Source: Lindgomyces ingoldianus (Eukaryota; Ascomycota; Dothideomycetes; Pleosporales; Lindgomycetaceae). From it: a DNA stretch of 64,000 nucleotides. Position numbers and translations under genes: made by a program. Below, one piece after another: positions 55,729 through 64,000 of the stretch (within the stretch, counting starts at the first letter, position 1; the number at the start of each line of letters is the position of its first letter). The stretch is from contig NW_022985184.1 of assembly GCF_010093535.1 (NCBI RefSeq), forward strand, positions 709,993-773,992, given 5' to 3'. The notes beneath the pieces are model-generated. The model had not been told where the DNA came from. It saw only the letters and a list, made by a program, of their open reading frames with translations, and searched no databases.

Positions 55729-58585
55729 AAGACATCTTGATAGTATCACTTTGTGCAAGCATTACAACCAGGGATGTTCTTATCCCAATGTCGTTTGAAT
55801 TTCGGGTGATACTTTACCTATACCTAATAATGTCGAACTGCAGGATCATATGAATCATAAGTCAAATATACCCTTGCATGCTCTTTCTGTAACCCAGCCC
55901 GTTCCTGTAGGTGATAGGATTGAACACGGCTGGGTCTTGCATGGAGGAGGTAGTAAGTAACGATGCTGGTATCAAGGACATGCATGTCACTGAAGAGGCA
56001 ACCAGCAAGTCGAACGTACTGAGCAGTATCGAGGCAGCATTCTAGAACATGATGAAATAAAATAGAGTTAGATATATAGCCAAGAGTTTCGTAATGACCA
56101 ACGAAGGAATGTCGACGAAGAGAAGACCCTGAGAACACAAACCGACGAGCTATTGACTGAACATTTGAACAAAAGGATGGGATTATGAATGAAAGTCAGA
56201 ACTGCTTCCTCCAGTTCTTCAACCCTTCCTCAAATTGGGTACCCAGCATCGAACCTAGGCTATTAATAGCGTCGTGAGTTATGCCGTCAATGATAATTTG
56301 GTCCAGCCGTCCGCAAGTGCATCCCTTGGCCAAAGAGGACTGCACGGAATCCGGTCGCATGAACAAGGAAGCTTGTTCGGCTGGTGGTGAGTATAGAAAG
56401 CTGTGCAAAGGGGTTGCGCCACGAAATTTGGGAGGGTTTGAAGGGCTGCATTCAAGGATTGGAGAATGATAGGGGCAGTTGCGTTGTTGGGAGTTGAAAC
56501 CCTGGGAAGCGGAGCCTGGAAAGGAATTAATTCTAGGACGACGGCAAGAAGACTAGAATTGTACCATTCGGTGGAGGTGGGAGAGGTAGGTCGGCTTGGT
56601 ATTTAGAGTGTTGTCCCTCTCTGTGGCAATTAGTGGGATCCCGCAACAGCACAACTCTACTGACTGGTTGCCAAGTTTGCCATCCCCCCCGTGTGTAGAG
56701 GGTTGAGTCGACATGTTAAGAATTCCAAGGTGAGAGGAGGCTGGGTAACGATTTAAGGGTGAGAAGTGTTGCATAATGTCTTCATATAAGGTCGTCAAAT
56801 TCTACTTTGGTATGCGATGTAGATAGCGGCGGCGGCGGCATTGCCGCAAGGCAGAGAAACAGTGAAGCGATAACCCAGGGTTCCCATCGAAGTTGAAACT
56901 TCAACCCTTTCCTACATTGGCAGAAAAATGAGTTAAATTTGGTGGCGCCCAGGCAGTAGTAGTCATTTTACCCACGGCAAGACTCACTGGCCCGAGAGAA
57001 CAGCAGCCGGGGCGACGACAACACATAACGGCACGCCCGGATGTTTCGCACCTGGGGCCATCCTGCTGTTAGTACTACGTAGAGATTCTCCAAGTAAAGG
57101 GCCGAGACATGTCGCTTACCGCTCTCTTGAGTGCCAGAGCGGTCTGAATCCCTGAGTCAGAAGTTGGCCCTGAGAGCCCTGAAGAGACGATGCACACTTC
57201 CAAATAGTAGGCCTGGTTAGTGTTTCTAGTTTACTATCCTCTACTTCATTAGGCTCTCTCAAGGTCTAGAATCTGATTGGAGGTACATCTGCGCCAATGG
57301 ATTCTCGTTCGATCGGGTCGAATATGCCGCTGCAGCAGCTGGAGCAACGTGAGATCCTAATGCTGCCGGTGACACCGTGTGTTGATAAAGCAGCCTTTGT
57401 CCGTCGCAGTCGAAGCGCCTAGGTGGCAGCAATGCGGACCACGAACGTGGGAGCCCAATACTTGACGGTTCCACTGTAATGTGGCGGTTCGGCGCGATCC
57501 CTAGCCGAACCGTTACCACTGTCAGCTGATGTAGAATACCAATCAGTGATCAATTTCAGCCTCGTGTTTCGCTCCGTAAAATAAGCAATTGCTGTCGTCG
57601 TAGGTGTCCTCGTCGCTAGCTAGGATCGGGTGTGTCGTGTCCGCCTTAACGGCAATCCAAGGGGAATAGCTTCGCGCAATCCATAGAATAAAACCATGGA
57701 ATAATCCGCGCTGATAGGGATAGCAAATTCCCAGGCTTTTAAATCCAACTGGTACCCTAATCTCTTTGGTGTACAAGAGGCAGATACGTGAGTGAAGCAT
57801 TTCTAAGAAAACTCACACCAAATTCTAGCTCCCGGAGGGGAGGAAGAAAGCGTACTGTTGTCTCCTTTTGCAGGCAATTTCAGACGAACTGTGCTAGATC
57901 TAAAGTCTCGTAGGCGAGCACTCTTTCTAGTCGTTCTTAAGAAAATGGTGAGATGTCAAGAGGAAACCCGAAGAAATGTTCTACGGTTATGCAGAACTGA
58001 TTGGGGTGCCCCAAAAGATCAAGAATGATAAGCGTGCATTTAGATCTTGGTGGTGAGCCTCGTTGGCGCTCGGGAGAAATGAAGGACGACGATGTGACAA
58101 ATACGGCAAGACGAAGTGGCAAATGAGAACTGCCGGGATTGAGACGTCCGAGAAAAGTGTGATATGGGGAGCATCTCTGTTGTGGCGAGCAAAAGAGATA
58201 AGACAAGAAGGGTGAGAAGGCTGGAAGGAATGGCGGGATGACAAGCCGTGAACCTCACATCTGTCGTAAGCTTCCCAATCACTTACCCTGCTTCGCCTTT
58301 GAGTGGCAATTTGCCACCAAGCGGGCGGCGAAAGGAAGTGTTTAGGCGGTGTGATATGGTATTGAAGTCTGCCTGGCGCGTCGAGACATGAAGTTGAGCT
58401 GAGGTGTTCACGCTAGACTTAGTTCGCATGAGCTAGTCTTGATAAGTCATAGCTTCCTACACCCCACCGCCGTCTCCCAACGCACCCCGCAGTCCTTTGA
58501 GCGCAGCTTTGTTGCCACCTGCTGACACGTCTTTCCGCTCGCCCCTGTATGTGACACAGCTGCGCTACAGGTGTCCTTTAGGTTC
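55729..58585. other. 2.9 kb without a supported gene
   Basis: Several open minus-strand frames (55824-56138, 57259-57519, 57543-57800, 57937-58282) lack domains or linked splice sites. The one at 57543-57800 starts with ATG and reads fairly naturally but has no recognisable family. A GGC triplet run lies near 56827. Confidence 0.45.
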
Positions 58586-60032
58586 ATGGAAGAGGCTGAC
58601 GAACGCATCGTGGAGAAGGTTCAAGCTCTGAGCGACATTGAGCTTGCTGTGCTTCTCTGCCTCGTGGCAGATCAGCACTGCATCATCGAAACTGATGGAG
58701 AGACATTGAGTGGGCTAGTAGCTGAGCTTCAAGTCGTATGTGGATACATTAGGTTTAGCTCATACAAAGCATACTGATCATTTAGATTGCTTCCCATGTA
58801 TTCGGCCTTAAGTGCTCGGTTCTGGATTGTTCTGAGCAGACCTCATTAGATGACTTTGGTCATGGCATTCTCGTAGAAGAAGATGGGGAAGGATATTTCA
58901 ATAGCAGATATGGGAAGACGAAAGAGGATGTCAGTTTTTCTCCGTCCTGCCCGACGCTTTACGAATGACCGTTGCACAACGGCTGATGCACAATTCTAAC
59001 TTCAAACCAGTCCTTTATGTTTTCGTCAGAGATCCCAAGGTATTCTGACAGACGGACATCAAAATCTCATCTGCCGTTCAGCCCACTAGATAGCCGCCAA
59101 ATTGCCAATGTCGTCATTGCACAGAACCTTAACAAGTCCACTCAGCAAGTCCAAATTCAAGCACTGGAGGTAAGAGCTACCCCTGGAATTTAAACATAAT
59201 CGATTAACTAAAGATATAGCTTATTCGTGGAAAACGCAATTTCACAAGGACCGCCGTGCACGCGGCGCCGCGGCCTTTCCTCTTCATTGCGTTGAACCCC
59301 AGTGGAACTGCTCGGCTCACGACTCATTTGGTACGGGTTACACCGTTTTCCTCAGCCTATCACTCATATTCTATAGAATGACCAATTCTTCATATCCCAC
59401 AGGCATCAAGCGGATGATGGTCTACCGAATCTTGAAGAGCTTCAGACCAAGGCGCCTGCATCTGACGACGATGCATCTACGTCTTCAGTGGTTCGGACAT
59501 CTCCCATGCTGGCTGAAAAGCGAAAGTTTTTAGCGCCAGTGTTTTCGCTGGAGGTAATTTATCAGCCAAAAAGGATCGACTGCAACTGATGTGCACTAGG
59601 AAATCGGAAAGCTCACAGCCCTGACTGCAGAAGTCAGGATAAGCTCCGATGTACGATCATATCTTCACAACATTGTCGTCTTCATGCGGCTGCATCGAGC
59701 TGTGGCAGGAGGCATTTCAGCGATGGCAACCCGTCACTTCAACACCCTTGCCCAGTAAGCTCACCCTTTTTCCCAGTTTTAAACTGCACATGAAAGAAGC
59801 TAACATGGTCAGTGCATTGGCTCCGCTTCACGGACTCTCATATATTTCTCCATCTCTAGTTGCACTTGCAGCTCGCAAGATCTATCCCCACCGGATTGTT
59901 ATCACAGCGCCCGAGAATGAGCGAAGCATGCAATGGGGAAGTTCATTGGAAGCCGTGAAAGCTGTTCTGGAAGGAGTAACAGTGGAAGATGTGATCGAAG
60001 AGGTGCTACAGTCTGTAGAAGTTCCATTATGA
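58586..60032 (+). CDS. Magnesium-chelatase-like fungal protein without a P-loop
   Basis: Seven exons (58586-58735, 58786-58929, 59011-59169, 59220-59330, 59377-59553, 59600-59754, 59813-60032) give 371 residues. It matches fungal proteins often labelled magnesium chelatase or MoxR-like. It starts with a helical block (DIELAVLLCLVADQHCIIET), and mid-protein has QIANVVIAQNLN then QVQIQALELIR and RTAVHAAPRPFLFIAL. At the C-terminus come YLHNIVVFMRLHRAVAGGIS and APLHGLSYISPSLVALAARK, like the lid region of ChlI-type AAA+ proteins. I see no Walker A motif, so nucleotide hydrolysis is doubtful. Fungi lack chlorophyll synthesis, so the name reflects fold only; the function is unknown. Introns are 46-81 nt. 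It lies 3 kb from HEM3, probably by chance. Confidence 0.82.
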
Positions 60033-60449
60033 ATGACCTCAGCTTCTAACAGGAACCACAAAGTATTGACACGACCCTGATTCAAGTCATCGACTCGACC
60101 TATAATCGAGGAGAGGCTGGCTCCTAGTGAAGCTAATGGGACATTCGAGGAAGGAACTATGGCCCTTGAGGCAATCACAATCTTATCCTTTCCAACAGTG
60201 TTCAAACACAGCCTACCACTGTTTCCCACATCCCAAAGTCGAGCATTCTATTGTCATGACTTCACAGCACGCCATTCAAACCAGGGGATGATTAAGCACG
60301 CTGAATGGCTGACGTCATCAACGCTGATTGGTTGAAGCGGGACTCACCCCCGCGGTAGCGTTACCTCAACTTCAAAGCAATCTGAGTCTATAAGCCGCTT
60401 GTCATCAATATCCATTCCTTCCACATATTGGAACGTTAGCTCCTAGAGT
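60033..60449. promoter_or_regulatory. Spacer and promoter of the NAD kinase gene
   Basis: About 415 bp between genes on the same strand. CTATAAG at 60388-60394, 56 bp before the ATG at 60450, is a likely TATA box. Confidence 0.5.
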
Positions 60450-62106
60450 ATGGTTACCGGTAATTCGGAAAACGGCGTGACAGAGCTTAGAGGGACGAAC
60501 GAGGTAACCCCCACTCTAATCGAATTATGTATTCGTGAGACTTACATCCACTCTGAGGGAGACTCTATGGATTACGACAACCGAAGTGTGAACAGTAGCG
60601 ATCAAGAAGGGCAGCAACCACTTGAGGTATATCGATCACGTCAATGTTGCATTCCCCGCTAATGGCTCAGGTGGTCTTCGAAAACGAGGCTATTCACCGT
60701 CGAAAATCGTCTCTCATACCTTCTACTGCTCCCCGCCCGGACAACGTTCGCCGGAAAACGCAATGTTTCGTACATTCGTTGCTTGAAAAGCATGATGGTA
60801 TGCTCATAAAGGACAGCAATACGTCATATGACGGTCTCGTGCAAGAACGCAAGGTGGACAATGGACAGATCGAGCAAAGCCACCATTCGCGGCTCTTGAC
60901 CAAGAAGCAGATTTCGGACATGGCGTTTGGGATAAGAGAACTGGCGAAGAAGCTTGCCCAGATCAGGATAAGGCTGAACGTGCACAATGTCTTCATCTTG
61001 GCGAAAGCGCATGACGAAACGCTTATTTCGCATACGAGAGAGACGACGGAATGGCTGTTAACCAAGAATAGCAATTACAGAGTGTACAATTCCACTTCCT
61101 CTTAACATTGTGCACACCAGCTTACCAGGAATAGCTACGTTGAGAGCACGCTGGAGAACAACAAGATATTCAATGCTGAGGGCCTCTTGACAATGAACCC
61201 ATCATTTCGGGGGCGGCTGAAGTTCTGGACGAATAAGTTGTGCGCTGAGAAGCCTCAGACCTTTGACATCGTACTCGCAGTAAGCATCATACTGCGCCAG
61301 TAATAACTCCATCTGATGGTCAGCAGCTCGGCGGAGACGGCACCGTTCTCTATGCCTCGTGGCTCTTCCAGCGAGTCGTACCACCAGTCCTGGCCTTTTC
61401 CCTTGGCTCCCTAGGTTTCCTCACTAAATTCGACTACGATCTGTATCCAACAACGCTATCAAGAGCCTTTGATGAAGGCATAACGGTCAGCTTACGTCTC
61501 CGGTTCGAAGCTACCATCATGCGCTCTCAAAACAACCGAAACACCACCCTAGACCTCGTAGAAGAGCTAATTGGTGAGGAGAGTGAAGATAACCACACAC
61601 ACAAGCCCGAAGGAACGCACAATATTCTAAATGAAGTCGTCGTGGACAGAGGGCCTAATCCCACAATGTCTAGCATAGAACTTTTCGGCGACGACGAACA
61701 CTTCACCACAGTCCAAGCAGACGGTATATGTGTCTCCACACCCACTGGTTCCACTGCCTACAATCTCGCAGCTGGCGGCGCGTTGTGCCATCCAGATAAC
61801 CCCGTCATCCTTGTGACAGCCATCTGTGCGCACACGCTCTCCTTCCGGCCTATCATTCTCCCTGACACAATCGTTCTCCGAGCAGGTGTGCCTTATGATG
61901 CTCGGACAAGCTCATGGGCAAGTTTCGATGGCAGAGAAAGAGTCGAATTGAGACCCGGAGATTATGTAACCATTAGCGCCTCACGATTCCCGTTTCCTAG
62001 TGTGCTGCCGTTGGACCGGAGGAGCAAGGATTGGATTGATAGTATTTCCAGAACATTGCAGTGGAATAGCCGACAGAGGCAGAAGAGCTTTAAGGAGTGG
62101 TCCTAG
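60450..62106 (+). CDS. NAD(+) kinase (UTR1-type)
   Basis: Exons 60450-60626, 60671-61083, 61135-61279 and 61327-62106 give 504 residues. The catalytic GGDGT motif is at residues 247-251 (LGGDGTVLYASWLF), immediately after intron 3. The NEVVVDRGP stretch and the glycine-rich TPTGSTAYNLAAGGAL give the second conserved region. The enzyme phosphorylates NAD to NADP with ATP, mainly in the cytosol. The N-terminal 200 residues are a regulatory-type extension, with the helix SRLLTKKQISDMAFGIRELA typical of fungal Utr1/Yef1 relatives. Intron 1 (44 nt) is the shortest in the window, and its exact borders are the least certain part of this model. Confidence 0.93.
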
Positions 62107-62440
62107 ACGGAGGCTTTGCTTGTATAGCGCGCGTTTCTAGATAGTCCAATTGGGAGAAAACATCTGCAAAATCCTGGCATAATCTCTCTCTTGTGATCAA
62201 AGATCCATCTCAATTCAAGTTCTTAGACTTTTAACATCAAGGCCGGGTGCTGATGCTACATCAGATGGAATTGGCCTCGGCTATACTTTCCACTTCCTAG
62301 CTCCAATGATCGCAGATTTCTCGTCGCCGAGCCCACCTCATCTCTCCCTCTTTCTCCCCCTTTCCCCCTCTAACGTTCCCTAATACCCCAATACCAAATA
62401 TTCAACGCCTCTCACCTCGCTTTTGAAGACATACTATACA
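62107..62440. other. Spacer upstream of the PARG-like gene
   Basis: About 330 bp. A strong CT-rich tract (62335-62385) lies before the ATG. No other feature. Confidence 0.5.
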
Positions 62441-63979
62441 ATGGGACGGACAACACAATCCCAAGGCCTAGCACCCCCTGCCATCCGCAAATATGTCCGT
62501 GCGAAACAAGCTCGTCAAATTGTAAACCAAATCGTCCCAGCTATCCTAGCTTCAAACGTAAGAGCAAGGAATGGCGTTGAAGGTAGTGAATTAATTGTTG
62601 ATCCACCAGTTGCGCGAGAGTTTGGTGTCACTGGCTCTAAAAAGGAAGGGAGTGGAAGTACAGAGGTGGTTTATGTTAAGCGGAAAGGGCAGGGGAGACG
62701 TAGGATTAAAAATGTTGAGGATGAGGTTGTAGTTAGGGAGGGTTATAAAAGACCTGGAGGAGAAGAGAGGATAGGTGGGAGGCAGGGGAAGGGCAAGGAT
62801 AGGAGAAGAGATTCTTTGGATGAGCGAATAGCGAAGCTCTCATTGGCCTTGGATCCAACCCAAGCATCTCCCACATCTTCCAACCCAATGCGGATCAAAA
62901 TAATCGTAACGGATACTCTAACCGCATCACACATTCTGACATTCCCATCAAAACACCCCTCCTTCACCCTATCCTCATCCTCATCATCAAACGTATATCC
63001 ACCCACCTCTCGCAAAAACAAACCAAATACCTGCATACTAAACATGGCCTCCCCGCTGCGCCCCGGCGGTGGAACTCTCTCTGGAGCTACATCGCAAGAA
63101 GAATTCCTCTGTTCGCGAACAACACTGCTGCCATCTCTCCACGAATCCTTCTACCGGCTCCCCGATATCGGCGGAATTTTCACGAAAGATGTGCTTGTTT
63201 TCAGGAATGCAAGAGTGCTAGGGGAAGCGAGTGGGGAGTTGGAGGAGGAGAGGTATTGGGTTGATGTGGTTTCGGCGGGAATGTTGCGGTTTCCGGAACT
63301 CGAGGGGGGAAAGAGGTTGGGGAAGAAGGATAGGGAGGTCGTGGAACGTAAGATGAGGGCTGTGATGAGGATTGCATATTCAAAAGGTGTAAAGAAGATG
63401 GTACTGGGGCCTTGGGGATGCGGTGCTTATGGGAACCCTGTCGCCGACATCGCGCAAGCGTGGAGGAAAGTTTTACTCCCCGACACGGAGTTGAAAAGGG
63501 AGACGATAGGTGAGGAGCCAGAGAGGTGGGAGCATATTGAGGAGGTGGTATTTGCAATTTCTAATGCGAAGATGGCGGGAGAATTTGCTACTGCATTTGG
63601 GTGTAAAATCGCTGTCGAGCTTGGCCCTGGAGGAGATGTGGATGATGGCGAGGCGGAAGAAGAGGATAAGGTAGCCAAGGAGTTGAGAGATAAGATAAGG
63701 GAAATGGAAGTGCAGATCGAGGAAGTTTGGAATGCGGATTTAAAGACTAGGATGGGTGTTATTCTGGAGGGCTTGAGAACGCAATTAAGAGAGAGGGAGG
63801 GAAACAACTCGGAAGATAAAGGGAATGGCGACGAGGACGACGAGGACAGGGGAAGCGAAATTCTTGAAGCCAATTCGGATGAACGAGGGGAACATGGAGA
63901 AACAGCGCAGGCCAGATATCAAGATAGTGAGGACGAGGCTGATGCAGATGATGGTGGGTTTCAACTTTTTAGGAGATAG
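62441..63979 (+). CDS. Microbial-type poly(ADP-ribose) glycohydrolase (TIGR02452-like)
   Basis: A single exon of 512 residues. The PARG catalytic signature GGG-x7-QEE is present at residues 209-221 (RPGGGTLSGATSQEEF), followed by CSRTTLLPSLHESFY. The macrodomain continues through VLGPWGCGAYGNPV, the conserved loop that closes the ADP-ribose site. Such enzymes remove poly(ADP-ribose) or related ADP-ribose marks from proteins. The N-terminal part starts RKYVRAKQARQIVNQIVPA, found in many fungal members, then a basic linker (about 80-125) that could direct it to the nucleus. The C-terminal 100 residues are a highly acidic, Asp/Glu-rich tail with a coiled-coil stretch. The start is the ATG at 62441, after a CT-rich promoter. 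Confidence 0.9.
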   Translation: MGRTTQSQGLAPPAIRKYVRAKQARQIVNQIVPAILASNVRARNGVEGSELIVDPPVAREFGVTGSKKEGSGSTEVVYVKRKGQGRRRIKNVEDEVVVREGYKRPGGEERIGGRQGKGKDRRRDSLDERIAKLSLALDPTQASPTSSNPMRIKIIVTDTLTASHILTFPSKHPSFTLSSSSSSNVYPPTSRKNKPNTCILNMASPLRPGGGTLSGATSQEEFLCSRTTLLPSLHESFYRLPDIGGIFTKDVLVFRNARVLGEASGELEEERYWVDVVSAGMLRFPELEGGKRLGKKDREVVERKMRAVMRIAYSKGVKKMVLGPWGCGAYGNPVADIAQAWRKVLLPDTELKRETIGEEPERWEHIEEVVFAISNAKMAGEFATAFGCKIAVELGPGGDVDDGEAEEEDKVAKELRDKIREMEVQIEEVWNADLKTRMGVILEGLRTQLREREGNNSEDKGNGDEDDEDRGSEILEANSDERGEHGETAQARYQDSEDEADADDGGFQLFRR

Positions 63980-64000
63980 GTCGCACTCGATCCCCAGAAT

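Noticed and set aside
54484..60032. HEM3 and the Mg-chelatase-like gene as a tetrapyrrole cluster
   Set aside because: They are 3 kb apart with no shared promoter, and the chelatase-like protein lacks ATPase motifs; proximity is likely chance.
1..64000. CRISPR array, rRNA operon, secondary-metabolite cluster
   Set aside because: No spaced identical repeats, no rRNA-like sequence, and no core synthase; GGPP synthase stands alone among housekeeping genes.

Overview
The window is nuclear DNA of a filamentous ascomycete (Pezizomycotina). The genes are split by short GT-AG introns, mostly 44-90 nt, many with a CTAAC/CTGAC-type branch site. They encode typical fungal families: a Zn2Cys6 regulator, an RTA1-type membrane protein, a Tea4/Bud14 polarity protein, NCS1 and APC permeases and a secreted RNase T1-type enzyme. 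There is no operon structure. I cannot fix the class or genus from sequence alone.

Layout. 0-2.2 kb is gene-poor and holds a decayed protein kinase. 2.8-9.4 kb carries a GNAT acetyltransferase (+), a Zn2Cys6 factor (-), an RTA1-like seven-helix protein (-) and SEC61 alpha (+). 10.2-17 kb has a small single-pass membrane protein (-), DPH7 (-), an uncharacterised F-box-like nuclear protein (+) and geranylgeranyl diphosphate synthase (+). 18.5-21.9 kb is TEA4/BUD14 (-). 22-37 kb is sparse: a Sec2-domain coiled-coil protein (-), a YAP-like bZIP factor with a glutamine-rich tail (+), and long stretches with no convincing gene. 37.3-50.9 kb is denser: a uracil-type NCS1 permease (+), URB2/NPA2 (-), MIC10 (+) divergent from URB2 over about 250 bp, an APC amino-acid/GABA/choline-type permease (+), and the RNase T1-family gene (+). 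51-54.4 kb is an accessory patch: a cytochrome P450 relic (-), then an AT-rich segment bounded by 40-bp inverted repeats and interrupted by a 566-nt run of N. 54.5-64 kb carries HEM3 (+), a Mg-chelatase-like protein without a P-loop (+), NAD kinase (+) and a microbial-type PARG/macrodomain protein (+).

Most genes are housekeeping and unrelated to each other: translocation (SEC61), translation (DPH7), ribosome biogenesis (URB2), mitochondrial cristae (MIC10), heme (HEM3), prenyl lipid (GGPPS) and NADP (NAD kinase). I see no biosynthetic cluster, CRISPR, rRNA or convincing tRNA. The most notable signals are the decay of accessory genes, with stops consistent with C-to-T change, and the inverted-repeat element abutting HEM3. 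I did not find a clear undescribed multi-gene system. Exon structures were deduced by hand from reading-frame continuity and splice sites; the three-part sum is divisible by three for every model given.
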